From the NCBI GenBank assembly GCA_022563255.1, contig JADFNS010000011.1, positions 1-64,000 of the forward strand: DNA of 64,000 bases, written 5' to 3'. Below, in pieces: positions 53,487 through 63,285 of this stretch. Source of the DNA: Pseudomonadota bacterium (GTDB lineage: Bacteria; Pseudomonadota; Gammaproteobacteria; Steroidobacterales; Woeseiaceae). The notes below the pieces were generated by a model that was not told the origin of the DNA, did no database searches, and worked only from the letters and a program-made list of their open reading frames with translations. A program made the translations under genes and the position numbers. Within the stretch, counting starts at the first letter, position 1; every line of letters starts with the position of its first letter.

Positions 53487-54409
53487 CGATTCTTGTTCAC
53501 CAGATCGACAAAAATATCCTCGAGCGAAGTTTGCGACGTTTCCAGATCGTTAAAGCGCACATTTGCCGCGTCCAACTCGCTGAGCAGCGCTGTGATTCCA
53601 GTACGGTTTTGCTGCGCGTCGTAAGTGTAGATCAACTTCCGGTGATCTTCGCTGAGCTCCAGACGATAGCCCGCAAGCTGCGACGGAACTTCAGCCAACG
53701 GCTCGTGCAGGTGCAGCGAGAGCTGCTTCTTGCCCAGCTCTCGCATCAATTTATCTTTGTCCTCCACCAGGATAATTTCGCCGCGATTAATAACGCCAAC
53801 ACGATCTGCCAGGCGTTCGGCCTCTTCAATATAGTGCGTAGTCAAAATGACCGTTACACCCTTGTCCCGCAGATCGGCGACCAAATTCCACATGTCCTGT
53901 CGCAGTTCGACGTCAACACCCGCGGTTGGTTCGTCGAGAAACAGGACCTCGGGCTCGTGAGCGAGCGCTTTGGCAATCAAGGAGCGCCGCTTCATTCCGC
54001 CGGACAGCTCCATGCTGATCGTGTCTTTCCTGTCCCACAGCGACAAAGACTTCAGCACTTTTTCGAGGTGCTCAGGATTCGCGGGCTTGCCGAACAAACC
54101 ACGGCTGAACTTCATGGAGTTCCACACGGTGACGAACGACTCTGTCGGCAGTTCCTGGGGAACAAGGCCAATCATGGCGCGCGTAACTCGAAAGTCGCTA
54201 CGTGTGTCGTAACCATCAACCAACACTTGTCCGGATGTCCCATTCACAATACCGCAGACGATATTGATCAAAGTCGTTTTACCCGCGCCATTCGGCCCAA
54301 GTAGCGCAAAAATTTCGCCGCGACTGATTTCGAGGTTGATATTGTTCAACGCGACGAGCCCGCCCGCATAAGTCTTGCCCAGGCCGTCTATCGAAATCAT
54401 TGGATGCAT
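53483..54409 (-). CDS. ABC transporter ATP-binding protein, YadG-like
   Basis: About 308 residues: Walker [14 protein letters not shown]-loop [14 protein letters not shown], signature [14 protein letters not shown], Walker [14 protein letters not shown]-loop [15 protein letters not shown]-terminal extension of about 80 residues is typical of the YadG/NodI group. The start is uncertain; I chose the ATG at 54409, with another ATG at 54400. It forms an exporter with the ABC-2 permease. Confidence 0.9.
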   Translation of the reverse strand: MHPMISIDGLGKTYAGGLVALNNINLEISRGEIFALLGPNGAGKTTLINIVCGIVNGTSGQVLVDGYDTRSDFRVTRAMIGLVPQELPTESFVTVWNSMKFSRGLFGKPANPEHLEKVLKSLSLWDRKDTISMELSGGMKRRSLIAKALAHEPEVLFLDEPTAGVDVELRQDMWNLVADLRDKGVTVILTTHYIEEAERLADRVGVINRGEIILVEDKDKLMRELGKKQLSLHLHEPLAEVPSQLAGYRLELSEDHRKLIYTYDAQQNRTGITALLSELDAANVRFNDLETSQTSLEDIFVDLVNKNR

Positions 54410-54529
54410 GCCATCGATGATACGACGCGTGGAGCATGATTGCTCGTAGTCAGACGGCCAGTCGTGATGAGGTTGATTTTCTCCTGCTGCTGGCGTAATA
54501 GAACGACCCATTGACCGGTCTTTTTAGCT

Positions 54530-55408
54530 ATGACGAAAACATCAATCGCGATTTGGGTAATCCTGATACTGGCTACAATTGCCGCCACTTTCTTCTGGGC
54601 AAACCGGCCTCGCAGGATCATTGTGGACGCCGCACTGCCTGTCGGTTTTTCAGAACAGGGTTTCTCTCACGACACTTTCGAGGCGCTGCTGCAAACCTAC
54701 GTGAGCCCTGAGGGCCTGGTCGACTACGACGGCTGGCACAGCTCCGCCGGCTCCGTGGCGCAGCTGGACTCCTATCTCGCTGCTGTGAGCACATACAGCC
54801 CGGATAGCGCGGCCGACAGGTTTCCAACTCGTAACGATGCGCTCGCGTATTGGCTGTATGGCTACAACGCGTACGTTATCAAATCAGTGCTCGACCACTG
54901 GCCCATAAGCAGCGTCACCGACGTGAGGGCGCCGCTGGAAGCTGTTAGAGGACTCGGCTTTTTTTACCAACTGCGATTTTCCTTCGGCGGCCGGTACCTG
55001 AGCCTGCTCGCCGTCGAAACCGAGCAAATTCGCAAGCAGTACAAGGATGCGAGAATTCATTTCGTACTGAATTGCGCGAGCGAAAGCTGCCCTATCATTC
55101 GCCCGGAATTACCGACCGGCGACAATCTGGAGCAACTATTGTCGCAGGCGACACGCGACTTCGTTAACGACTCCTCGAACGTGTCCGTCGATCATGATAA
55201 TCAAGTTGTCTACCTTTCGAAGATATTCGACTGGTATAAGAAGGACTTCATTCACGACTTGCAAATGGATGGCAAGCCGGTTGCCAACGGACTCGTCAGC
55301 TACGTCGCACAATGGGCCTCCGGTAGTCTGGCCAGCGACCTCGCGCGAGCGGGTGAATATGAGATTCGGTTTCGCGACTACGACTGGGCTTTGAACTCAC
55401 AACATTAG
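54530..55408 (+). CDS. DUF547 protein, membrane-anchored
   Basis: A 292-residue protein with an N-terminal membrane anchor (about 5-24, IAIWVILILATIAATFFWA) and a periplasmic DUF547 domain (about 60-270). It shows LAYWLYGYNAYVIKSVLD and the family CASESCP motif. DUF547 proteins occur across bacteria and plants with no known activity; papain-like or transglutaminase-like folds have been suggested. It is divergent from the ABC-2 exporter genes. Confidence 0.88.
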   Translation: MTKTSIAIWVILILATIAATFFWANRPRRIIVDAALPVGFSEQGFSHDTFEALLQTYVSPEGLVDYDGWHSSAGSVAQLDSYLAAVSTYSPDSAADRFPTRNDALAYWLYGYNAYVIKSVLDHWPISSVTDVRAPLEAVRGLGFFYQLRFSFGGRYLSLLAVETEQIRKQYKDARIHFVLNCASESCPIIRPELPTGDNLEQLLSQATRDFVNDSSNVSVDHDNQVVYLSKIFDWYKKDFIHDLQMDGKPVANGLVSYVAQWASGSLASDLARAGEYEIRFRDYDWALNSQH

Positions 55409-55458
55409 CCAAGAACCGTCAGCATCGGAAACAATACGACCAACGAAGTCACAGGCGA

Positions 55459-56457
55459 TCAGAGTTGCAGCGTATCTGCATAAGCGAATAGCCCGGCGGA
55501 ACCGCCCGTATGCAGGAAAACAATCTTCTGTCCCTTGGTGAAACGACCTTGCCGGACATAGTCGATCATGCCGGCGAGCGCCTTACCGCTGTAAACCGGG
55601 TCAAATAACAGGCCTTCCAGTCTTGCCAGCATCACCACGGCCTCGTTCATCGAGTCCGTCGGCTCGCCGTAGCCAGAACCAATGTAATTGCAGTCAGCGA
55701 CAATGTCTTCACGTTCGACGCAATCTGCGACGCCCAGCATATTCGCCGTCTCGACGGCTAAATCATAGACGCGTTCTTCCTGCACATCCGCCGGCGCATT
55801 GACGCCGAAGCCCAGTATCGGCAAGTCGCTGTCGCTGCCGCGCAAACCTACAGCGAGGCCCGCGTGAGTACCTGCGCTGCCCGTCGCAGTAACAATAGTG
55901 TCTATTTTCAACTTCTGTTCCGAAAATTGCTGCAGCAATTCGATAGCGCAGTTTACGTAGCCCAGTGCGCCAACGGGGTTCGACGCGCCACCGGGAATAA
56001 TATAAGGGCTACCACCGCCGTCGAGTACCTGTTGAGCGACTTTTTCCATCGCTGCATCAAAATCGGTGCCGCCAGGATATTCGGTGAGCGCAGCGCCGAA
56101 TATCCGGTTGAGAAATACGTTGCCCGAAGTCTTGTAGATCTCGCTGGGCTCGCTGATTCGATTCTCAAGCAGCACCTCGCACTTCAATCCAAGTTTGCAC
56201 GCTGCTGCGGCTGTTTGCCGAACGTGATTGGATTGAATGGCTCCTACCGTTATCACGGTGTCGGCTCCCTGCTGTAACGCCTCGCCCATCGAAAATTCGA
56301 GCTTGCGCGTTTTGTTGCCGCCCGTCGCGAGACCCGTGCAGTCGTCGCGCTTCACGTAAATGTCCGGCCCACCAAGGTATTCTGTGAGGCGCGGAAGAAA
56401 CTCCAGCGGCGTTGGCAGGTGAGCGAGCGTGACGCGAGGAAAAATAGACAAACGCAT
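55459..56457 (-). CDS. dcyD: D-cysteine desulfhydrase (PLP-dependent, ACC-deaminase-like)
   Basis: A fold-type II PLP enzyme, about 332 residues. The PLP Lys is in TGGNKTRKLEF, followed by TVGAIQSNHVRQTAAAA, a Gly-rich phosphate cup TATGSAGTHAGLAVG and the C-terminal FLHTGGSAGLFAY. It splits D-cysteine to pyruvate, ammonia and sulfide. I chose the ATG at 56457, which has AAGGA upstream; an ATG at 56478 overlapping the racemase stop is possible. Confidence 0.85.
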   Translation of the reverse strand: MRLSIFPRVTLAHLPTPLEFLPRLTEYLGGPDIYVKRDDCTGLATGGNKTRKLEFSMGEALQQGADTVITVGAIQSNHVRQTAAAACKLGLKCEVLLENRISEPSEIYKTSGNVFLNRIFGAALTEYPGGTDFDAAMEKVAQQVLDGGGSPYIIPGGASNPVGALGYVNCAIELLQQFSEQKLKIDTIVTATGSAGTHAGLAVGLRGSDSDLPILGFGVNAPADVQEERVYDLAVETANMLGVADCVEREDIVADCNYIGSGYGEPTDSMNEAVVMLARLEGLLFDPVYSGKALAGMIDYVRQGRFTKGQKIVFLHTGGSAGLFAYADTLQL

Positions 56458-56474
56458 GTTGTTTTCCTTTTTTT

Positions 56475-57185
56475 TCATTCAGGGCCACCCAAGGCCAGGG
56501 CGACCGCCTTTTCTGCGAGTGCATCCGTCGAAGACACGAACGCCACATCGAACATCGAGGCCTGCAACACCAATGGCAGTTCAGTGCAGGCGGCAATCAA
56601 AACCCCGGCGCCGCGAGCGATCAGCTCGTTGCCAAGCGCGCGCAAACGCTCGGCGACATCGTCTGATTTGTCGCCACCTTTGATGTGTTCGATAAGGGAC
56701 ATCGTAATGGCAAGTTCATCGGCCGTTTGATTAATGACAGGGCGACCGAGTGCCGCCAATGCCTGCTGATACAGGCCGGCCTCAAAACAGCCGGGCGTCG
56801 TCATCAGGCCAACCGCACTTTCGGCGGCGCTCAGATCAATGGCGGCAGCTACTGATACATCGACGATACTCACGAAAGGAATATCAATTGCCGCAACGAT
56901 ATCGCTTTGCCAGGCATGCGCCGTATTACAGGGCATAACCACGAAATCCGCGCCAGCCGCCTCAAGCCGGGACGCCATCGCGGCCATGACCGGACCTGGA
57001 TTTGGCCCTTCGCCGCGTATCGCAAGCTGGCGACTCGGAATTCGGGGATTGTGCTCGACGACCATCCGGACATGGTCCTGATCTGCGCTCGCTGGCGTCG
57101 CGGCCAACACTCGTGACATAAAGTCCACCGTCGCATCCGGCCCCATGCCACCGATCACGCCAATCACTTTATCCTTGCCTGCCAT
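56475..57185 (-). CDS. Aspartate/glutamate racemase-family protein
   Basis: About 236 residues of the Asp/Glu/hydantoin racemase superfamily: opening GVIGGMGPDATVDF, the first catalytic Cys in MPCNTAHAW and the second in AACTELP. The start is the ATG at 57185. It overlaps the D-cysteine desulfhydrase gene by up to four bases, so the two form a D-amino-acid unit. The substrate is likely aspartate or glutamate but not certain. Confidence 0.87.
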   Translation of the reverse strand: MAGKDKVIGVIGGMGPDATVDFMSRVLAATPASADQDHVRMVVEHNPRIPSRQLAIRGEGPNPGPVMAAMASRLEAAGADFVVMPCNTAHAWQSDIVAAIDIPFVSIVDVSVAAAIDLSAAESAVGLMTTPGCFEAGLYQQALAALGRPVINQTADELAITMSLIEHIKGGDKSDDVAERLRALGNELIARGAGVLIAACTELPLVLQASMFDVAFVSSTDALAEKAVALALGGPE

Positions 57186-57317
57186 CGCCCCGCCACCGTC
57201 AATAATCGCGGTGCTTATCTTACACGGCTTGGTCTGGGCGGTGACCGCAAGAAAACCGTTGTGCATCGCCCAGCACAAGCTTACCTTGTCGCATTGCACA
57301 CATTCAGGAGTCCGCCT

Positions 57318-57884
57318 GTGGAGCCCTTACCCCTAAAGCAATGGGATCAATCGCTGCAGCACGTCTTGGACGACATGCAGGGCCGGCCTCTCAATGTTCA
57401 TTCGCTGATGGCCAATCATCCAGAATTTCTCAACGCTTGGTGGGACTACCGCAATTACTCGGTCGGCGGAGGCGCGCTCGAACAGCGAGACCGCGAACTC
57501 GTAATCCTGCGCGTCGCCGTGCATCTGCGAGTCTGGTATGAATGGGCCTCACATGTCGTTCGCGGGCTTGCCGCCGATTTGACGATGGACGAAATAGATC
57601 GGGTATTGACCGGCCCTGCGGCTACCCAATGGTGCGACCGGGATGCGCTGCTGCTGAGTGCAGTAGACCAGTTGATTCAAAACCGCAGCATTGACGACGA
57701 TACGCAATCTGCATTAGCCAAATATTTTTCTGCAAATCAAATAATGGATGTAATCGCCGTGCAGGGCCTGTACGTCACGCTGGGCTGTATGATCAACACC
57801 TGGGGCCTGGATCTCGACGAACACGTGGCCGAGCGATTACCGCAAGGCGTTACCCGCGAAAAATTCGAGCAACGAGTTTCATAG
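57318..57884 (+). CDS. Carboxymuconolactone decarboxylase-family protein
   Basis: About 188 residues of the CMD/AhpD-like family, helical, with the pattern LEQRDRELVILRVAVHLRVWYEWASH. The usual CxxC redox pair is absent, with a Tyr-Glu-Trp stretch instead, so hydroperoxidase activity is unlikely. The start is GTG at 57318 with AGGAG eight bases upstream. The 3' end overlaps modC convergently by six bases. Confidence 0.82.
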   Translation: MEPLPLKQWDQSLQHVLDDMQGRPLNVHSLMANHPEFLNAWWDYRNYSVGGGALEQRDRELVILRVAVHLRVWYEWASHVVRGLAADLTMDEIDRVLTGPAATQWCDRDALLLSAVDQLIQNRSIDDDTQSALAKYFSANQIMDVIAVQGLYVTLGCMINTWGLDLDEHVAERLPQGVTREKFEQRVS

Positions 57885-58901
57885 CCGGACCGTGACGGAT
57901 TTGATCTGCGCATAAACCTTGACGCCGACCTGCAATTGCAACTTTTGCGATGATCGCCTGGTGATCCGCGCAATAAGAAAATCCTCTCCAAGTTTTAAAC
58001 GCAGCAATTGCGTCGCACCGGACTCCGGCACCGTCGCATCAATCACGGCTGGAAGAATGTTGAGTATCGTGCTCGACTCTGTCGGCACCACGGTCAGACT
58101 CACGTCATTGGCAGCGATTCTCAAACGAACAGCGTCCGAATCGAACTTGCCCGGCACCCATAATTCACCGCCGGAAAATCGGAACAGGGTGAGATCGTAC
58201 TCCGGGTCGTACCGTGACAACGATGCCTCAATAACCGCGCCCGCGTTGCGGCCGGCAAGCTGCGGCAGATCAAGCAACATGAGCGTACTCTGCAAATCGC
58301 CGTCCGCGACGACCCGCCCGTTGTCCATGATCAGAAGGTGATCGCTCAGGCGGCAAATTTCGTCAATGTTGTGGCTGACGTAAATGATTGGCACCGACGA
58401 TTGCGCATGAAGTCGATCAAGGTACGGCAACACGTCGTCTTTGCGTCGTTCGTCCAGCGCCGCAAGTGGCTCATCCATCAGTATCAGTTCAGGCGCCTGA
58501 CACAGGACGCGTGCGATTGACACGCGCTGCGCTTCACCGCCCGACAGCTCTGTGGCTGGCCGGTCGAGCAGACCCTCAAGTTCCAGCAGCCGCACGACGC
58601 CGGCAAACGAGACGCCGCGATCAGGATTGCGGCGCAAACCGTATTCGATATTTTTGCGGACATTTAGGTGGGCAAACAGCTGTGGTTGTTGAAAGACGTA
58701 TCCGATACGACGTTTGTGAACGGGCCGTCGATCATTCGACGATGACTCTTCGAGACCGGCGATGCAACGCAGCAACGTGGTCTTACCCGAGCCTGACTCG
58801 CCAAAGACGCCGGTGATTCCTGTGGCGGGAATCGAAACGTCCACATCAAGATGGAACGCACCTTTGTGCACCGAGTGTTTCAGTTGAATGGTAGTTACCA
58901 C
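57879..58901 (-). CDS. modC: Molybdate ABC transporter ATP-binding protein
   Basis: A 340-residue ATPase: Walker A GESGSGKTTLLR, Q-loop YVFQQPQLFAHLNVR, signature ELSGGEAQRVSIARV, Walker B ELILMDEPLAALD, H-loop VSHNIDE. A C-terminal TOBE (molybdate-binding) domain lies at about 270-340. It starts at GTG and overlaps modB by seven bases. It powers molybdate import. Confidence 0.93.
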   Translation of the reverse strand: MVTTIQLKHSVHKGAFHLDVDVSIPATGITGVFGESGSGKTTLLRCIAGLEESSSNDRRPVHKRRIGYVFQQPQLFAHLNVRKNIEYGLRRNPDRGVSFAGVVRLLELEGLLDRPATELSGGEAQRVSIARVLCQAPELILMDEPLAALDERRKDDVLPYLDRLHAQSSVPIIYVSHNIDEICRLSDHLLIMDNGRVVADGDLQSTLMLLDLPQLAGRNAGAVIEASLSRYDPEYDLTLFRFSGGELWVPGKFDSDAVRLRIAANDVSLTVVPTESSTILNILPAVIDATVPESGATQLLRLKLGEDFLIARITRRSSQKLQLQVGVKVYAQIKSVTVRL

Positions 58902-59557
58902 GATCGCCGCCGCCGGTTGACCAGAAACATGCCGAACAACACCACAAAAGCAAAACCGATGAGCAGCAACGACAGTCGATTCGCCGCCCCGTAATTGAGT
59001 GTCTCGACGTGATCGTATATTGCGATCGAGACAACCCGAGTCTTGCCGGGAATGTTACCGCCGACCATAAGCACGACGCCGAATTCGCCGAGCGTATGCG
59101 CGAAGCTCAAAACGACGGCGCCGAGGAAGCCGCGAACCGACAACGGCGCCGCTACGGAGAAAAACGCGTCTAACTTTGAAGCGCCAAGCGTCCAGGCCGC
59201 CTCCAGATTTTTCTTCGATAATGCTTCGAACGCGCTCTGCATGGGTTGTACAGCAAACGGCAAACTGTAGACGCACGAAGCGATGACTAAACCTAAGAAC
59301 GAGAACGTCAGGGCATCGCCCGTCAGCTGCACCCACCAGCCGCCGAACGTTCCCTGCGGCCCGAGCAACACCAGCAAGTAAAAACCAAGCACGGTTGGCG
59401 GCAACACGATTGGCATCGCGACGATCGCCTGTACAACCGGTTGCCAGCGAGATTGAGTTTGCGACAACCACCATGCTAGCGGCGCGCCCAATACGATGAG
59501 TACGATTGTTGTAATGATCGCTAACTGGATCGACAACCATAGCGGCCCGAACTCCAT
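58895..59557 (-). CDS. modB: Molybdate ABC transporter permease
   Basis: About 220 residues with five membrane helices and the EAA-like loop AAWTLGASKLDAFFSVAAPL that contacts the ATPase, plus MPIVLPPTVLGFYLL. The ATG at 59557 overlaps the modA stop by one base (TGATG). It forms the channel of the molybdate importer with ModC. Confidence 0.93.
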   Translation of the reverse strand: MEFGPLWLSIQLAIITTIVLIVLGAPLAWWLSQTQSRWQPVVQAIVAMPIVLPPTVLGFYLLVLLGPQGTFGGWWVQLTGDALTFSFLGLVIASCVYSLPFAVQPMQSAFEALSKKNLEAAWTLGASKLDAFFSVAAPLSVRGFLGAVVLSFAHTLGEFGVVLMVGGNIPGKTRVVSIAIYDHVETLNYGAANRLSLLLIGFAFVVLFGMFLVNRRRRSW

Positions 59558-60342
59558 CACTCGGCATCCACCGATGATTGCAGCGGCACGGAGTAGCCAC
59601 TGCGCTGCAAAATTTCGATAGCCCGGGGCGCCCGAATAAATTTCATGAAACTTCGAGCATGGTGCTGGTTGGTCGCCCTCCGCAGAATGACGCCATCTTG
59701 CAAGATCGGTGAGAGCCCGGGTGACTCCACCGGCCAGGAACACGTAGCGACGAACGGCGACAGCGCAGTAAGCTGTGAAGACGCCACGAGCCCGAGTGTT
59801 GCGTTGCCGGACGCCACGAATTGAAATGTTTGCGAGATATTCTCGCCAAACACCAGCCTGCTTTTGGCGCCCTCCCACAGATCGCTGGCCTGCAAAAACT
59901 CCCTGGCCGCCCGTCCGTACGGCGCTGTCAGCGGATTTGCTATCGCCAGATGCCTGTAGTCGCCTGCATCGAGCGCCGCCCGGCAATCCTTGCCCCGCAG
60001 CCTCGAGTCAGTCGACCAGAGCACCAGGGAACCCAGTGCGTAAGTCATTCGTGAACCTGGAACGGCAAGCCCGTTGTCCAGCAACAATCCTGGTCGTGCT
60101 GCGTCTGCCGCAAGAAAAACGTCGTATGGGGCGCCATTGACGATCTGGGCGTACAATTTGGCCGTCGACCCGCTGCTCAGGCGCACTTGCGTGCCAGTGC
60201 TTGCTGTAAATGCCGCCGATATTTCCTGCGCCGTGCTGAGAAAATTGCTGGCTACCGCTACGGCAAGCGGCTCTTCGGTGAGCGCTGCAACCGGGATTAA
60301 TGCCGCTAACAACAGAAAATTACGCACACGGCGCACTGGCAA
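59557..60342 (-). CDS. modA: Molybdate-binding periplasmic protein
   Basis: A 261-residue exported protein with a signal peptide (LLLAALIPVAALT). It binds molybdate: AVASNFLSTAQEIS, SSGSTAKLYAQI and APYDVFLAADAARP carry the oxyanion-contact Ser and Gly residues. It lies three bases after the malate synthase gene, so it may share that transcript as well as its own operon with modBC. Confidence 0.92.
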   Translation of the reverse strand: MPVRRVRNFLLLAALIPVAALTEEPLAVAVASNFLSTAQEISAAFTASTGTQVRLSSGSTAKLYAQIVNGAPYDVFLAADAARPGLLLDNGLAVPGSRMTYALGSLVLWSTDSRLRGKDCRAALDAGDYRHLAIANPLTAPYGRAAREFLQASDLWEGAKSRLVFGENISQTFQFVASGNATLGLVASSQLTALSPFVATCSWPVESPGLSPILQDGVILRRATNQHHARSFMKFIRAPRAIEILQRSGYSVPLQSSVDAE

Positions 60343-60345
60343 CGT

Positions 60346-62562
60346 CTAACGGGCAAGCTCCGCTTTCTTTTGCCGGCGGAACCGGTGCAACAGAGGCTCG
60401 GTGTAGCCGTTCGGCTGATCACAAGCTTCGAACACCAGCGCACAGGCGGCCTGGAAAGCGATGCTGCTGTCAAAGTCGTCACTCATACGTTGGTATGATG
60501 CATCACTCTCGTTCTGATTGTCGACGACTTCCGCCATACGCCTGAAGGTAGCAAGCACCTGTTCACGGGTCGTCACGCCGTGCAGCAACCAGTTCGCAAG
60601 GTGCTGGCTCGATATGCGCAGCGTTGCACGATCTTCCATCAAACCAACGTCGTCAATGTCCGGCACTTTTGAACAACCGACGCCCTGATCGATCCAGCGC
60701 ACCACATAACCCAGTATGCCTTGCGCGTTATTGTTGATTTCTGTCTGTACGTCTTCCGGCGAGAGCTGCGTGGCGTCGCCAAGAGGCGGCGTCAAAATAT
60801 CTTCGATGCTCGCGATTGTTCGGCTGGCAAGCCGTTTCTGAACGCTGCGCACATCCACTGCGTGATAGTGCATCGCGTGTAAAGTCGCCGCCGTCGGTGA
60901 CGGCACCCAGGCGCAATTCGCGCCAGCTTCAGGGTGCGCCTGTTTCGTGGCCATCATCTGCCGCATCTCGTCGGGTTTGGGCCACATGCCTTTGCCAATC
61001 TGCGCCTTGCCAGGCAGACCGCAACGAATGCCAACATCCACGTTCCAGTCTTCGTAGGCCAGAATCCAGGGTTGTTGTTTGATAATTTCCTTGGGCAGTA
61101 CGGCGCCCGCATGCATGCTCGTGTGAATCTCATCGCCAGTACGATCGAGAAATCCTGTGTTAATGAAAACAACCCGGCTTTTCACAGCATCGATGCACGC
61201 TGGAAGATTGACTGTCGTGCGTCGCTCTTCATCCATGATGCCAAGCTTGAGCGTGTCGGCCTGCAACTCAAACAGCTGTTCGACCCGACCAAACAGCGTG
61301 TTCGTGAATGCAACTTCGCCGGGACCGTGCATCTTCGGCTTCACAATGTAGATGCTACCGGTCCGACTGTTGGCCTGATAAGAATCGCGCTTGCGATCGG
61401 TGAGCGCGCACGCCGTAGTAATAATTGCGTCAAGTATCCCTTCGAACACTTCCTGCCCGTCGGCGTCAATAATCGCGTCCGTCGTCATCAGATGTCCAAC
61501 GTTGCGCACGAGCAGCAGGCTGCGTCCGGACAAGACCAATTCATCGCCCTGCGGATCGGTGTAAACGCGGTCCGCAGCCAGCGATCGCGTGATCTCCTGG
61601 CCATCTTTTGAAAACGATGCCTGCAACTCGCCCTGCATGAGGCCCAACCAGTTGCGATAAACGCCGACCTTGTCGGCGGCGTCAACCGCCGCCACCGAGT
61701 CCTCACAATCCTGGATCGTCGTGATGGCAGATTCCAGGATGACGTCGGCGACATGGGCGGTTGCATCCTTGCCTATGGCGTGGCTGGAATCGGTCCGAAT
61801 TTCCAGGTACAGGCCATGATTTCGAAACAGGTAGCCGCAGCTGCCATCGTTTTCGGCGTATCCGGCAAACTGCTCCGGGTCCATCAGGCCGACAGTGTCG
61901 CCATTCGCCAGCGATGCAACGAAACGAAGCTTGTCGCCGCTGTGATCCAGTCCATAGGAAACGACATCGCCGTGACCAGTGTCTGTGAGCGGTATTGCAC
62001 GGTTCAGAAAGTTCGTCGCAAAGCGAATGACCGCTGCACCGCGTGTTGAATTATATTCTGCACCACGCTCCTGCCCATCGTCGTCGGCAATGACGTCCGT
62101 TCCATAAAGCGCATCGTAAAGACTGCCCCATCGCGCGTTCGCAGCATTGACAGCAAAACGCGCGTTGCTCAAAGGAACCACCAGCTGCGGCCCGGCGATC
62201 TCGGCGATTTCCGCATCAACATTTTTGGTGCTTATCCTGGGAAACGTCGTGACGGGCTTTAAGTATCCTATGGCGGCGAGGAACTCGACGTATTCAGCGT
62301 GCTGCCAGTCATTTCCGGATCGCGCTTTGTGCCAGGCGTCAATTTTTCCCTGCAGCTCGACGCGAGTCTGCAGCAAATCGCGGTTCACTGGCGTCAGGTC
62401 AGTGATGATCGCCTCAACACCGGCCCAAAAGGTCGCGGCGTCGAAACCGATAGCCTGCAGCAGCTCAGACTCCACGAAGTCGTGGAAGACCGGAGCAATA
62501 CTCAAGTCGCCGATTGCGCGCCGTTCGTCGGTGGTCATGCCCATAGCTGCCGTTGATTGCAC
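60346..62562 (-). CDS. glcB: Malate synthase G
   Basis: A 738-residue monomeric malate synthase, making malate from glyoxylate and acetyl-CoA in the cytoplasm. Length and motifs fit the G isoform: GRSLLLVRNVGHLMTTDAI, the acidic metal ligands in MHGPGEVAFTN..., NTGFLDRTGDEIHTSMHAG and GKAQIGKGMWP. It starts at GTG (62562); ATGs at 62544 and 62538 are alternatives. It follows the remnant of aceA, so this was once a glyoxylate-shunt operon. Confidence 0.94.
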   Translation of the reverse strand: MQSTAAMGMTTDERRAIGDLSIAPVFHDFVESELLQAIGFDAATFWAGVEAIITDLTPVNRDLLQTRVELQGKIDAWHKARSGNDWQHAEYVEFLAAIGYLKPVTTFPRISTKNVDAEIAEIAGPQLVVPLSNARFAVNAANARWGSLYDALYGTDVIADDDGQERGAEYNSTRGAAVIRFATNFLNRAIPLTDTGHGDVVSYGLDHSGDKLRFVASLANGDTVGLMDPEQFAGYAENDGSCGYLFRNHGLYLEIRTDSSHAIGKDATAHVADVILESAITTIQDCEDSVAAVDAADKVGVYRNWLGLMQGELQASFSKDGQEITRSLAADRVYTDPQGDELVLSGRSLLLVRNVGHLMTTDAIIDADGQEVFEGILDAIITTACALTDRKRDSYQANSRTGSIYIVKPKMHGPGEVAFTNTLFGRVEQLFELQADTLKLGIMDEERRTTVNLPACIDAVKSRVVFINTGFLDRTGDEIHTSMHAGAVLPKEIIKQQPWILAYEDWNVDVGIRCGLPGKAQIGKGMWPKPDEMRQMMATKQAHPEAGANCAWVPSPTAATLHAMHYHAVDVRSVQKRLASRTIASIEDILTPPLGDATQLSPEDVQTEINNNAQGILGYVVRWIDQGVGCSKVPDIDDVGLMEDRATLRISSQHLANWLLHGVTTREQVLATFRRMAEVVDNQNESDASYQRMSDDFDSSIAFQAACALVFEACDQPNGYTEPLLHRFRRQKKAELAR

Positions 62563-62586
62563 CCGGCCTGCCCCCGAGCATTTTGT

Positions 62587-62903
62587 TCAGGCGACGAACT
62601 GCTCCTCTTCGGTACTTCCCTTGAGTGCCGTCGTCGATGACAGGCCATTCATGATCGTATTCTGTACCGCGGCGAAATAACCGGCGCCTACAAAAGACTG
62701 GTGCTTCGCAGCGCGGAACCCGAATTTTTCATCAGCGAACTCGCGCTGCTGAAGCTTCGAGTATGCATACATACCCTCGGCTTTGTAAGCGCAGCTCAGA
62801 CTGAACATGCTTGAATTCATCGCGTGCCAGCCAGCGAGGGTAATGAACTGAAATTTGTAGCCCATTCTGCCGCCAGCTTCCTTATTTGCTGCTCGCGCGA
62901 CAT
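62587..62903 (-). pseudogene. aceA: Isocitrate lyase remnant with large internal deletion
   Basis: The 5' end is intact: AGGAG, then ATG at 62903 and 14 codons reading [14 protein letters not shown], a typical isocitrate lyase start. The sequence then jumps, out of frame, to the C-terminal part ([19 protein letters not shown] ... [14 protein letters not shown]), about 105 codons. The catalytic KKCGH region is missing, so roughly 400 codons were lost. The join lies at the shared bases GAATGG. The gene cannot make an active enzyme, while glcB downstream is intact. Confidence 0.9.
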
Positions 62904-63016
62904 CGGTCTTTCTCCTCTGGCGATAGACTTTCGTTATACTACGCATGCTTTGCATCGGCGTTGACCTCGCTCCCGCCCTGAGTGCCCAGAACATAAATGC
63001 GCTCGAGACGATCGAA

Positions 63017-63268
63017 ATGACAGAGGCGAGTTGCAACCGCGGCGGTGGCGCCGCGCCGATACCGACTGAGGCCAGGGCGCAGTTGGACAGTATTGGTAAA
63101 ATATTGAATATTGACTGGATCGCGGAAGGCACACGGAAAGAGGCAACCATCATCTGTCAGCGCAGCTCCAACTGCCCGCGCAAAAAACACCGCCTTGGCA
63201 AACAGATGCCGCAGTTCAAGTCAAAAATCGACGAGATCTGCGCAGCGATTGTCGGCGAATTGAATTAA
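63017..63268 (+). CDS. Possible small protein before the metallohydrolase
   Basis: An 83-codon frame from the ATG at 63017 (an in-frame ATG also exists at 62945), basic in the middle with four Cys. It ends 17 bases before the metallohydrolase start. I recognise no family, and the ribosome binding site is weak, so it may be chance. Confidence 0.3.
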   Translation: MTEASCNRGGGAAPIPTEARAQLDSIGKILNIDWIAEGTRKEATIICQRSSNCPRKKHRLGKQMPQFKSKIDEICAAIVGELN

Positions 63269-63285
63269 TGACGAGGTAGCAAGCC

